From the NCBI GenBank assembly GCA_027083015.1, contig JALWQS010000112.1, positions 2,844 through 15,734 on the forward strand: DNA of 12,891 nucleotides. Reading direction: 5' to 3'. The first letter of the stretch is position 1, and every line of letters starts with the position of its first letter. A program made the position numbers and the translations under genes. Below, one piece after another: positions 1 through 6,110 of the stretch. Under the pieces are notes generated by a model, which was not told the origin of the DNA, searched no databases, and saw nothing but the letters and a program-made list of their open reading frames with translations. The stretch comes from Candidatus Woesearchaeota archaeon (GTDB lineage Archaea > Nanobdellota > Nanobdellia > Woesearchaeales > UBA11576).

Positions 1-263
1 GTTATTTCCAGTTCTTTGAGCACTCTTGTGGCGTTGGGTCCTAATTGTCCTGTGATGACTGCGCTTACTCCTAGGTTTCCTAGTTGTTCTGCTGCTTTGA
101 TGCCTGCTCCGTGACCTTGTATCGCTCCTTCGTTCTCGACAATTTGTGTGTCAGTAACCTTTCCTTCTTCAATAGTTGCGATGATAAAATATTTGCACCT
201 TCCGAATCTCTGGTCTATTGTGCTGTTAGGATCATTATCCTCTGCTGTTATTGCGATCTTCAT
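1..263 (-). CDS. NifX/NifB-like dinitrogenase iron-molybdenum cofactor family protein (3' end outside window)
   Basis: I translated this from the minus strand: 87 codons are present and the frame runs off the left edge. It begins MKIAITAEDND and continues with DQRFGRCKYFII, then GAIQGHGAGIKAAEQL and VSAVITGQLGPNA. This is the one-domain fold of the dinitrogenase FeMo-cofactor family, which carries metal clusters or acts as an uncharacterised Fe-S-linked protein in anaerobes. Its presence does not imply nitrogen fixation, and no nif structural gene is seen. The start is set by a strong Shine-Dalgarno, AAAGGAGG on the minus strand (271-278), 7 nt before ATG. That site overlaps the stop codon of the upstream ATPase gene, so the two are probably one transcript. 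Family homologues usually run to about 110-120 aa, so roughly a quarter is missing. Confidence 0.88.
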   Translation of the reverse strand, partial: MKIAITAEDNDPNSTIDQRFGRCKYFIIATIEEGKVTDTQIVENEGAIQGHGAGIKAAEQLGNLGVSAVITGQLGPNATRVLKELEI

Positions 264-276
264 CTTCTGTCCTCCT

Positions 277-1008
277 TTATTCTTCTCCTTTGCTGTTTAA
301 GGATTCTTTTATGTTCTTTATTATGTTTTCAAAAGAATCTATCAGTTCTTTATCATCATAGTTCATAAATGATTTTCCTTCTTCTGAGGATCTCACTGCT
401 TTTTCTGATAGTGGTAATGAGCCCAGGTATTGAAGGTTATTCTTTGAGCAGATCTCCTTTACTGTTCCTTTTCCGAATATATTTCCTGACATGTTTTCTA
501 TCAGTCCGATGATAGGTATGTTCATTTTTTTGCAGAAATCTACCGATCTCATCATATCAAGTAATGAGACGCTTTGCGGTGTTGATACGATGACTGCTCC
601 TGATATATCTTTCAGCAGTTGTGCTGCGCTTAGCAGTTCATCTCCTGTTCCTGGAGGAAAATCCACTATCAGGTAGTCCAGGTCCCCCCATTCTACGTCT
701 TGTATGAACTGTTTCAGCGCGTTATGTTTCATCGGTCCGCGCCAGATCACTGCTGATTCTTCATCTATGATGCCTGCCATTGATACTACTTTTATATCTT
801 GTACTTTTATCGGCATGATTTTTTTATCTTCTATTGAAAATGTGCCTTTTGAACCGAGTATTTTCAGCACGTTCGGTCCGTGTATGTCTGCATCCAGTAT
901 TCCCACTGAGTTTCCTTCTTTTGATAGTTTGTAGGCTATGTTAACAGCTATTGTTGTCTTTCCTACTCCTCCTTTTCCGCTCATCACTAATAAGGTCTTC
1001 TTGCTCAT
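277..1008 (-). CDS. Mrp/NBP35-type P-loop ATPase lacking the cluster-binding CxxC
   Basis: A 243-aa cytosolic SIMIBI-class ATPase of the Mrp/ApbC/NBP35 family, whose members scaffold or transfer Fe-S clusters. Visible motifs are the deviant Walker A GKGGVGKTT (residues 11-19), switch I DADIHGPN (39-46), and Walker B/switch II DFPPGTGD (116-123), followed by STPQ (142-145). Canonical Mrp proteins have a CPxC loop just after ENMS that holds the bridging cluster at the dimer interface. Here ENMSG (171-175) runs straight into NIFGKG and the loop is absent; the only cysteines are C159 and C187. So ATPase function is well supported, but the usual cluster-scaffold role is not. The gene starts ATG, ends 13 nt before the NifX-like gene, and has a TATA-like element about 70 nt upstream. 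It could instead be a ParA-like partner of the neighbouring metal-cofactor proteins. Confidence 0.92.
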   Translation of the reverse strand: MSKKTLLVMSGKGGVGKTTIAVNIAYKLSKEGNSVGILDADIHGPNVLKILGSKGTFSIEDKKIMPIKVQDIKVVSMAGIIDEESAVIWRGPMKHNALKQFIQDVEWGDLDYLIVDFPPGTGDELLSAAQLLKDISGAVIVSTPQSVSLLDMMRSVDFCKKMNIPIIGLIENMSGNIFGKGTVKEICSKNNLQYLGSLPLSEKAVRSSEEGKSFMNYDDKELIDSFENIIKNIKESLNSKGEE

Positions 1009-1077
1009 CTTTTCCTTCCTTTTGTCCTCTCAGCTTTCTTGTTCTGGTTTCCTTTTGTTTTTAACTCTTTCTTCTCT

Positions 1078-1090
1078 CTTTTAAATAGTT
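1078..1090 (-). promoter_or_regulatory. TATA-like element upstream of the Mrp-type ATPase gene
   Basis: On the minus strand this reads AACTATTTAAAAG, an archaeal TATA-type A/T core about 70-80 nt before the ATG at 1008. A start site 25 nt downstream would give a leader of about 45-55 nt. It is assigned by pattern only. Read-through from the DUF5320 gene is also possible. Confidence 0.4.
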
Positions 1091-1112
1091 TTTTTACTTC
1101 CTGTTCTGTTTT

Positions 1113-1352
1113 TTAGTCTTGGCTTCTGATCATGGTAGTTCCACATTTGGGACATTTTAATGACATACAGGGTTTTGCTCTGACATGAGGTTCTTTGTAC
1201 CCGCATTTTGGGCATTTGCACATGCCTGAAGGTCCGGCATTGTTCAGTTGTCTTCCCAGACCTCTGCCTCCTCCTATTCCCATTCCTCTTCCGGTACCTC
1301 TGCCAAGGCCTTGGCCTGTACTTCTTGGTCCTGTTCCGTCTCCATCTGGCAT
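1113..1352 (-). CDS. DUF5320-like Gly/Arg-rich zinc-ribbon protein
   Basis: A 79-aa protein in two parts. Residues 1-40 are Gly/Arg-rich with GRGxG repeats and begin MPDGDGTGPRSTG, close to the MPxGDGTGP opening of DUF5320-type proteins. Residues 45-71 form a zinc ribbon with CPKCG twice (C47/C50 and C67/C70) plus C45 and C62. Such small proteins often sit beside NifX-like and Mrp genes in anaerobes, and the same trio is seen here. The molecular role of the family is unknown; metal or Fe-S handling is inferred from context. The ATG is supported by GGAGGT on the minus strand (1360-1365), 7 nt upstream. The 104-nt gap to the ATPase gene holds a TATA-like element, so the two may be separate transcripts. 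Confidence 0.85.
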   Translation of the reverse strand: MPDGDGTGPRSTGQGLGRGTGRGMGIGGGRGLGRQLNNAGPSGMCKCPKCGYKEPHVRAKPCMSLKCPKCGTTMIRSQD

Positions 1353-1450
1353 TTTCTTTACCTCCGTTCTATGATTTTTTCTAGTTCCTATATTTTGTTT
1401 TGTATGTTATTATCAGTATATTCTTTTATGTGCTTATGATTATTGGTGTT

Positions 1451-3373
1451 TCATGTCAGTATGCCCATTAAAGGTAGTGTTCTTAATAGTGCTCCTGCTA
1501 TCAGCACTGCGAGTATGATTGTCATTGTTGATATTAGTATCGCTTTTTTCCAGTCAAGTTCTTTCGTTAGCACGATAAATGTTGCCAGGCACGGCATATA
1601 GATTGCTGATACTAATGAGAATGTGAATATTTGCATCGGACTCATGAACGCTAGAAGATTGGTCGTTCCTGCCAGTACTGCAAGTGTTTCTAAGGCCATC
1701 TCTTTCCTTAGTATCCCGAATATCAGTGCTATGCCTGCTACTGTCGGTAGCATAAGCCATTTTCCCAGTACCGGGTCGAAAGGTTTGGTTATGGTTTCCA
1801 GCAGGTTCAGTGCTTGTAATAATCCTATGACTCCGCTTCCCGCTATCAACAGAGGAAATGCTATGTTTACAAAGTCTTTCATCCTTAACCAGGTTTTTGC
1901 AAAGATGTTCTTGAATGATGGTCTTCGGTACTCAGGCATTTCCATTATCATGCCTGTCATCTCTCCTGGTAAGTATTTGGCCAGTACTTTTCCGACGATA
2001 AGTATTAGTATTAATATGATCGCATATATCAGGAGTGCGTATTGCCATCCCAGATAGAATCCTGCCGCTCCCAGTATTATGGCTGTCCTTGCTGAGCAGG
2101 GGACCATGGTTATCAATGTACAGGATATGATCCTTTCTCTTTTTGTTCCTAGTATTCTGGTAGCTATCAGTGCCGGAACATTGCATCCAAAACCTAGCAT
2201 CATCGGAACTAATGCTTTTCCGTGTAGTCCCATAGTGTGCATCGCTCTGTCAAAAAGGAAGACTATCCTTGACAGAAGACCGCTATCTTCCAGTATTGCT
2301 AAGAAGATGTAGAATAACATGATATAGGGTATTGCTATTGCTAGTCCTGCTTCCAGTCCTATGAGGAGATATTTTATTATTACCGTTGTTGTGCTTCCTA
2401 GGAATCCTATTTGGGGCATTATTAGCGGTATCAGAAGTTTTTCAAACAATGCGGTTATGAGTTCTTCTAATGCTCCTCCGACATAGACAAGCAGGAAGAA
2501 GAATGACAGCATGAGCAAGAGGATCAGAACTCCTCCTATGATGGGTCTGTGGCTTATGATCTCGTCTATCTTTTCAGAGATTGTCAGTTCAAAGGGTTCT
2601 TCTTTTGTCGTGCTGCATTTTTCTGCCAGTACTGAAGCCATTCCGTGTCTTTTGATGGTTATCTCTTCTTTGATGTCTTTGCCTTTGAACCTGTCGATGA
2701 TCCTTTTTAGTTTTGTCTTTGAGCTTATGTGTTTTTGGTAAGAATGGTCTTTTTCCAGTATTTTTATTGCAACATATCTTTTTGGAACTTCCAGCTCTTT
2801 CGTTGTTATGAGTTTTTCTATGTCTCTTATCGCTTTTTCTATCTCTTTGCAGTATCTTATCTTCTTTTGATGGTTCTTTGCTTTTATGGCTTTTTGTGTG
2901 CAATGATCTATCCCTTTTCCTGATAATGCATTGATATATACTGCTTCTACCCCTAGTTCTTCTTTTATCTTCTTGATGTTTAGGCGTGTGCCTTTCTCTT
3001 TTGCTTCTTCGTGGAAGTTCAGTGCCAGGACCAACGGTATCTTGAGTTCAAGCAGTTGCAGTGTCAGGTATAGGTTTCTTGCAAAAGCAGTGGAGTCTAT
3101 TATCTGGATTATCGCGTCTGGTCTTTCTTGTATCAGGTAGTCTTTTGTCACCCTTTCATCTTCTGTTGTATCTGATAATGCGTGTATTCCTGGAAGGTCT
3201 ATGATCTCAACTTGTTTTTTTCTAAAATGTGCTTTTGCTGTTTTGATCTCTACGGTTGTTCCCGGATAGTTAGATGCTATGGCTTTTAGTCCTGTGAGAA
3301 AGTTGAAGACACAACTTTTGCCTACGTTGGGTTGCCCTACTAAAGCTATCCTTGTCAGTTTGAACACCTTCAC
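1451..3373 (-). CDS. feoB: Ferrous iron transport protein B
   Basis: A 640-aa FeoB, an inner-membrane Fe(II) importer with an N-terminal G domain. G1 is GQPNVGKS (13-20), G2 lies in YPGTT (36-40), G3 is DLPG (59-62) and G5 lies near NALSGKG (148-154). G4 reads NFHE (119-122), whereas FeoB normally has NxxD, so the guanine-contacting Asp is replaced by Glu. A helical linker (about 165-270) leads to the membrane domain. That domain has the gate motifs GFGCNVPA (394-401) and PCSART (425-430) in the first half, and LRKEMALETL (555-564) and YMPCLATF (592-599) in the second. The start is GTG, overlapping the feoA stop by 4 nt (GTGA), which indicates translational coupling. No good Shine-Dalgarno precedes it. 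The length is slightly shorter than bacterial FeoB, and FeoC is not seen. Confidence 0.97.
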   Translation of the reverse strand: MKVFKLTRIALVGQPNVGKSCVFNFLTGLKAIASNYPGTTVEIKTAKAHFRKKQVEIIDLPGIHALSDTTEDERVTKDYLIQERPDAIIQIIDSTAFARNLYLTLQLLELKIPLVLALNFHEEAKEKGTRLNIKKIKEELGVEAVYINALSGKGIDHCTQKAIKAKNHQKKIRYCKEIEKAIRDIEKLITTKELEVPKRYVAIKILEKDHSYQKHISSKTKLKRIIDRFKGKDIKEEITIKRHGMASVLAEKCSTTKEEPFELTISEKIDEIISHRPIIGGVLILLLMLSFFFLLVYVGGALEELITALFEKLLIPLIMPQIGFLGSTTTVIIKYLLIGLEAGLAIAIPYIMLFYIFLAILEDSGLLSRIVFLFDRAMHTMGLHGKALVPMMLGFGCNVPALIATRILGTKRERIISCTLITMVPCSARTAIILGAAGFYLGWQYALLIYAIILILILIVGKVLAKYLPGEMTGMIMEMPEYRRPSFKNIFAKTWLRMKDFVNIAFPLLIAGSGVIGLLQALNLLETITKPFDPVLGKWLMLPTVAGIALIFGILRKEMALETLAVLAGTTNLLAFMSPMQIFTFSLVSAIYMPCLATFIVLTKELDWKKAILISTMTIILAVLIAGALLRTLPLMGILT

Positions 3374-3645
3374 TCGATTTTTATCGCGTATATGCCTTCA
3401 AGGACGCTGTGGCTTATCACTATATCCTTCTTTTTTACTTTTATGATCACAGGACCTTTTCTTATCTTTTCTACAATCTTTATCTCTTCTTCAGGTATAA
3501 GCCCTAAATCTTCAAGTCGTGCTAAGAAATCCCTATCTTTGACTTCTTCATAGATGATCTTGACCGTATCGCCAGTATTGAATTCTGTTAGTCTTTTTAT
3601 GGTGTTTTTTCCTGTTCTTTGGCGTAATCTTCTCCTTATGGGCAT
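3370..3645 (-). CDS. feoA: Ferrous iron transport protein A (SH3-like)
   Basis: A 91-aa cytosolic FeoA-type protein, an accessory factor of FeoB. The SH3-like core spans about residues 21-91: TGDTVKII, then ARLEDLGLIPEEEIKIVEK with the family-typical LGL turn, KGPVIIKVK, and a terminal ISHSVLEGIYAIKIE resembling the usual ...ALG..LA..I.V end. About 20 basic residues (MPIRRRLRQRTGKNTIKR) precede the core, longer than in most FeoA. The gene is first in a two-gene operon and its stop codon overlaps the feoB GTG. A TATA element about 30 nt upstream of the ATG suggests a leaderless or nearly leaderless mRNA. Confidence 0.93.
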   Translation of the reverse strand: MPIRRRLRQRTGKNTIKRLTEFNTGDTVKIIYEEVKDRDFLARLEDLGLIPEEEIKIVEKIRKGPVIIKVKKKDIVISHSVLEGIYAIKIE

Positions 3646-3670
3646 TGCCTGTTGATAAAAATGTTGAATC

Positions 3671-3682
3671 TATTTAAATATA
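3671..3682 (-). promoter_or_regulatory. TATA box of the feoAB operon
   Basis: On the minus strand this reads TATATTTAAATA. Its centre is about 31 nt upstream of the feoA ATG, the spacing expected for an archaeal leaderless or very short-leader transcript. It is back-to-back with the plus-strand promoter at 3719-3740. Iron control through a DtxR/IdeR-type site would be expected here, but I do not see a convincing palindrome. Confidence 0.6.
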
Positions 3683-3718
3683 TCTGTGAATATATCTATG
3701 GTCTTTTTTTCTGTCTTA

Positions 3719-3740
3719 ATAACCCAAAACTTATTTAAAT
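3719..3740 (+). promoter_or_regulatory. BRE/TATA promoter (ACCCAAAAC-TTATTTAAAT)
   Basis: The sequence taacccaaaacttatttaaat has a purine-rich BRE-like block followed by a TATA core. Nearly the same string occurs before the ferredoxin operon (5016-5033) and before the lipoprotein gene (12565-12585). It should start a transcript near 3763 that covers the tRNA, giving a leader of about 55 nt. A weaker TATA-like element (ctatag, about 3786-3791) lies at the usual distance from the tRNA 5' end, so the true tRNA start is ambiguous. Confidence 0.6.
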
Positions 3741-3819
3741 GATTCATAAATCCAAGGCTCTGTTAAGTTGTTGCACAGTAGTTGCACTATAGATTTGTGC
3801 TGCAATCTGTCTTATAGGT

Positions 3820-3945
3820 GTCGCGGTGGCACAATCTGGTACTGCGCAGGATTGCTATCAGCTTATTCGCTGGTTAGAAACCACGTATTACTCGCAATCA
3901 TCCTGTGTCCTTTCGGACTTCGGGGTTCAAATCCCCGCCGCGACG
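3820..3945 (+). tRNA. tRNA-Ser (GCU anticodon) with a 42-nt intron
   Basis: I folded this by eye. The acceptor stem GTCGCGG/CCGCGAC is 7 perfect bp (3820-3826 with 3938-3944). The D stem is GCA/TGC with a GG-containing loop. The anticodon stem CAGGA/TCCTG (3847-3851 with 3901-3905) encloses TTGCTA plus A, giving anticodon GCT (3854-3856), which reads AGC/AGU serine codons. A long variable arm with stem GTCC/GGAC and loop TTTC (3907-3918) makes it class II. The T arm CGGGG-TTCAAAT-CCCCG is perfect. The discriminator base is G (3945), as in serine tRNAs, and CCA is not encoded. The mature length without the intron is 84 nt. The long variable arm, GCT anticodon and G discriminator together exclude leucine. 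Confidence 0.95.
3858..3899 (+). other. tRNA-Ser intron at position 37/38
   Basis: This segment interrupts the anticodon loop after base 37, the canonical archaeal site. A bulge-helix-bulge can be drawn. The outer helix is CAGGA/TCCTG. The 3' bulge TCA is cut between C and A. The central 4-bp helix is TTGC/GCAA (3852-3855 with 3894-3897). The 5' bulge TAT is cut between A and T. Beyond the 5' bulge I see no clean second helix; instead the intron can form CAGC/GCTG or, competing with it, TGGTT-AGA-AACCA (3871-3883). The motif is therefore probably a relaxed BHB, removed by the tRNA splicing endonuclease. Confidence 0.85.
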
Positions 3946-3950
3946 TTTTT
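3946..3950 (+). terminator. T-run terminator after tRNA-Ser
   Basis: Five T residues follow the discriminator base directly, the usual T-rich stop signal for archaeal RNA polymerase. The next gene begins about 37 nt later, so partial read-through is possible. Confidence 0.5.
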
Positions 3951-3986
3951 ATTCCTATATTGGGAAATAAAGTTTATAGTATAAAA

Positions 3987-4421
3987 ATGGAATTCATACA
4001 GATAACACTATTGCTCATAGCATTTCTGTTGCTTGTAGCCATCGGTTACTTTCTAGGAAGATCGATTGCTAATCATCGTTGGGAAACGAAGTGGAAAGAA
4101 GAGGTTCCAAAAATCAGAGAAGATGCTATAAAGAGATCAAGAGCGGTTATCGGAGGTCAGTTCTCAGAGAACCTTGCACCATACCTACCGGACTTCCCTT
4201 GGAAACCTACAGAATGCAGGTTTGTTGGAAAACCCATAGATTTTATTGTATTTAAGGGGATGGATGAAAAAGAAATCACTGATGTTGTCTTTGTGGAAGT
4301 TAAGAGTGGTAAATCTCAACTATCTACGCATGAGAGAAAGTTGCGTGATGTTATCAAAGATAAGAAGGTGACTTGGGAAGAGTATAGGATACCGAAAGAG
4401 ATCACTAAGAAGAAAACGTGA
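3987..4421 (+). CDS. Membrane-anchored endonuclease-like protein related to archaeal Holliday junction resolvase
   Basis: A 144-aa protein with an N-terminal membrane helix (about 5-24, ITLLLIAFLLLVAIGYFLG). A basic/charged linker follows, then a compact PD-(D/E)XK-type nuclease domain. The family signature GGQFSENLAPYLPDFPW (56-72) is clear. Candidate catalytic residues are D85 in PIDF, E104 and K106 in VEVKSGK. This matches proteins annotated as endonucleases related to archaeal Holliday junction resolvases (Endonuc_Holl type). The substrate is unknown and the membrane anchor argues against simple Hjc function. I use the ATG at 3987; the frame is open upstream, but that part runs through the tRNA and is not coding. 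Codon use is A-rich (AGA, ATA, AAA) and unlike the other plus-strand genes, which prefer T-ending codons. Confidence 0.88.
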   Translation: MEFIQITLLLIAFLLLVAIGYFLGRSIANHRWETKWKEEVPKIREDAIKRSRAVIGGQFSENLAPYLPDFPWKPTECRFVGKPIDFIVFKGMDEKEITDVVFVEVKSGKSQLSTHERKLRDVIKDKKVTWEEYRIPKEITKKKT

Positions 4422-4439
4422 ATTATAACTTGCCGAATC

Positions 4440-4446
4440 TTTTTTT
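4440..4446 (+). terminator. T7 tract downstream of the endonuclease-like gene
   Basis: Seven consecutive T residues begin 19 nt after the stop codon, without an obvious hairpin, as expected for archaeal T-tract termination. The rest of the gap to 4539 is A/T-rich and I see nothing further in it. Confidence 0.5.
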
Positions 4447-4539
4447 ATAAGGGATTCCATTCTTGTGGAAAACTTTACATCTGCTGTTCTCTAATCATAT
4501 GTAAATAAATCTTACTAGTTATTATCTTCAATAAATTTT

Positions 4540-4947
4540 TCATTCATTTTTCATCAGCAACTTTATTATTTCTTTATCTGCTTCTGCGAACTCGAAATCT
4601 TTTAGTCTTGTTGGCTCAACCCATACTGACTCTTTGACTGCTAGGTTCTTGACTTCTCCTGCTTTCCAGTCCGCTAAGTATGTCATTAGTCTGATTGCCA
4701 ACTCTTTATCGTCTTTTTTGTATATGTGTGATACTGTTGTTAGGTGTTTGTCAATCGTGATATCTATCCCTAACTCTTCTTTGATCTCACGCATCAGACA
4801 TTCTTCTGGGCTTTCTCCTTCTTCTATCTTTCCTCCTGGGAATTCCCATCTGTTGGGCTGCCATGGACAGTCATCCCTACGTTTAGCTAATAGTATCTTT
4901 CCGTTTCTCCTGATTATTCCTGCAGTGACTGGTAGCATGATCATCAT
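4540..4947 (-). CDS. NUDIX hydrolase, MutT-like
   Basis: A 135-aa cytosolic NUDIX pyrophosphohydrolase. The full Nudix box G-x5-E-x7-REUxEExGU is present: G39, E45, R53-E54, E57-E58 and G60. The preceding CPWQPNRWEFPGGK (27-40) is the MutT/8-oxo-dGTP diphosphatase pattern, in which the W-E-F-P-G-G strand lines the base pocket. A likely role is removing oxidised or non-canonical nucleoside triphosphates; a CTP or other NTP pyrophosphohydrolase is also possible. The gene stands alone between two plus-strand units. M1, M2 and M4 (4947, 4944, 4938) are all possible starts. A TATA element centred about 20-25 nt upstream makes a leaderless start at M4 plausible too, so the exact N-terminus is uncertain. 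Confidence 0.93.
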   Translation of the reverse strand: MMIMLPVTAGIIRRNGKILLAKRRDDCPWQPNRWEFPGGKIEEGESPEECLMREIKEELGIDITIDKHLTTVSHIYKKDDKELAIRLMTYLADWKAGEVKNLAVKESVWVEPTRLKDFEFAEADKEIIKLLMKNE

Positions 4948-4955
4948 TGTTGCTG

Positions 4956-4970
4956 TTTTTTATTTAAACA
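4956..4970 (-). promoter_or_regulatory. TATA box of the NUDIX gene
   Basis: On the minus strand this reads TGTTTAAATAAAAA, an archaeal TATA core just upstream of the ATG codons at 4938-4947. The spacing suggests a leaderless transcript. Confidence 0.5.
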
Positions 4971-5015
4971 TTGCTCTTTCTCTCTGGTAATTTTGATATT
5001 GTTCTTCTTTTTTTC

Positions 5016-5033
5016 TAACCCAAAACTTTATAT
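5016..5033 (+). promoter_or_regulatory. BRE/TATA promoter of the ferredoxin operon
   Basis: The sequence taacccaaaactttatat shares TAACCCAAAACTT with the promoter before tRNA-Ser. Its TATA core ends 27 nt before the ferredoxin ATG at 5061, so the transcript is probably leaderless or has a leader of only a few bases. Confidence 0.65.
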
Positions 5034-5060
5034 CCTACCTTATTTTGTCTTTATGAAAGG

Positions 5061-5246
5061 ATGTTCAGGATCAAGTTTAATAAGCGTGCTTGTCGCGGTT
5101 GTGGCGCTTGTACGGTCTGTGATAACTGGTCTCTTGGCTCTGATGGTAAGGCTATTCCTAAAAAGATGGAGGTTGATGATATCGGTTGTAATCAGGAAGC
5201 AGCTGATTTTTGTCCGATAAATGTCATCAAGATAGTAAGATGTTAA
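5061..5246 (+). CDS. Single-cluster [4Fe-4S] ferredoxin
   Basis: A 61-aa ferredoxin. The ligand pattern is C11-x2-C14-x2-C17 (CRGCGAC) with the fourth ligand C51 in CPINVIKI, so one [4Fe-4S] cluster is predicted. C20 and C43 sit close to where Pyrococcus-type ferredoxins form a disulfide, and a further C61 is the last residue. It is a low-potential electron carrier, probably serving the flavoenzyme or the other members of the same operon. It is first in the operon: its stop codon overlaps the start of the exporter gene, and its promoter is at 5016-5033. The ATG at 5061 is chosen because it begins the conserved fold; the ATG at 5053 is in another frame. Confidence 0.92.
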   Translation: MFRIKFNKRACRGCGACTVCDNWSLGSDGKAIPKKMEVDDIGCNQEAADFCPINVIKIVRC

Positions 5247-6109
5247 ATGTTGATTTTTCCAGGATTTTTTTTGGAAGTCTTTCTGAGAGTGTGAAGATCA
5301 TCCTTATTATTCTGGTTCTTATGGTTCTGGTAGAGCTTTTTGTGTTGAAGTTTAAGGATAAGATTATGAGGTTTGTTGATAAGAATATTTTTTTGAGTTA
5401 CTTGATATCCTCTTTTTTTGGTATTATCCCTGGTTGTGTGGGTACTTTTGCTATGGATAGCTTATACATGTCTGGCTTGTTGGGTTTTGGTGGTATTGTT
5501 GCTGTGATGATCGCTACCAGTGGTGATGAAGCGTTTCTCATGTTGAGTGCTGCTTTGAAAGGTGATCTTTCTTGGCAGATCTTGTTGCTTCTTACTTTGG
5601 TATTGTTTGTTATGGGCATCCTTGGAGGTTTCATTGCTGATTTTCTCAGGAAGAAGAGCGGAATGCGTTTTTGTGAGAAGTGCAGGATCACATTTCATAA
5701 GAAGGATGAGTTTCGTCTTAAGCATTTCATCAAGGAGCATATCTATAATCATATAATCAAGAAGCATATTTGGAAGATATTTCTTTGGTTGTGGGCTGCT
5801 TTGTTTTTCATCTCTTTCCTTCAGGATGTTATCAATGTTGATTTTACCGGCGGACAGATGGTTTATATCCTGATCATCGCTGCTTTGGTGGGAGTTTTGC
5901 CTATTTCTGGTCCTAACCTGTTCTTGTTCATCATGTTTATGAAGGGTCTGGTGCCTTTTTCTGTTCTACTGACTAATTCTATAATCCAGGATGGTCATGG
6001 TCTCTTGCCTATCATAGGTTTTTCTTTGGAAGATGCTTTTAAGATCAAGCTTTTCAATTTTATCTTTGGCTTGGCTGTCGGTCTGGCAGTTCTTGCTTTG
6101 GGGTTTTAA
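5240..6109 (+). CDS. Putative 10TM heavy-metal exporter (ArsP_2/putative manganese transporter-like)
   Basis: A 289-aa polytopic membrane protein built from two similar halves. Half one contains GIIPGCVGTFAMDSLYMSGL (61-80) and SGDEAF (94-99). Half two contains GVLPISGPNLFLFIMFMKGL (218-237) and IQDGHGLLPI (249-258). The second pattern, SxxxDGxxLxPL, is the hallmark I recognise from the putative 10TM heavy-metal exporter or manganese transporter family. Between the halves is a charged cytosolic loop (about 137-178) with C145-x2-C148 and eight His residues, a possible metal-sensing site. The substrate metal is unknown. I choose the ATG at 5240, which overlaps the ferredoxin stop by 7 nt; the ATG at 5210 would add ten polar residues and a 37-nt overlap. 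The next gene follows after 1 nt. Confidence 0.8.
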   Translation: MLNVDFSRIFFGSLSESVKIILIILVLMVLVELFVLKFKDKIMRFVDKNIFLSYLISSFFGIIPGCVGTFAMDSLYMSGLLGFGGIVAVMIATSGDEAFLMLSAALKGDLSWQILLLLTLVLFVMGILGGFIADFLRKKSGMRFCEKCRITFHKKDEFRLKHFIKEHIYNHIIKKHIWKIFLWLWAALFFISFLQDVINVDFTGGQMVYILIIAALVGVLPISGPNLFLFIMFMKGLVPFSVLLTNSIIQDGHGLLPIIGFSLEDAFKIKLFNFIFGLAVGLAVLALGF

Positions 6110-6110
6110 G

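Noticed and set aside
84..368. Plus-strand frame rich in Cys/Leu/Ser over the NifX-like and ATPase genes
   Set aside because: Antisense shadow across two recognisable minus-strand genes. The many Cys and Leu come from T-rich DNA.
2589..2903. Lys-rich 104-codon minus frame inside feoB
   Set aside because: Out of frame with a clearly conserved feoB reading and of low-complexity composition.
3768..3986. Upstream extension of the endonuclease-like frame
   Set aside because: It runs straight through the tRNA-Ser gene and its leader. The N-terminal membrane helix and the family start fit the ATG at 3987.
5210..5239. Earlier ATG for the exporter
   Set aside because: It adds ten polar residues and a 37-nt overlap with ferredoxin; the ATG at 5240 overlaps its stop by only 7 nt.
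6033..6110. Upstream extension of the CoA-binding protein
   Set aside because: It overlaps the exporter's last membrane helix in another frame; the ATG 1 nt after the exporter stop starts the known fold.
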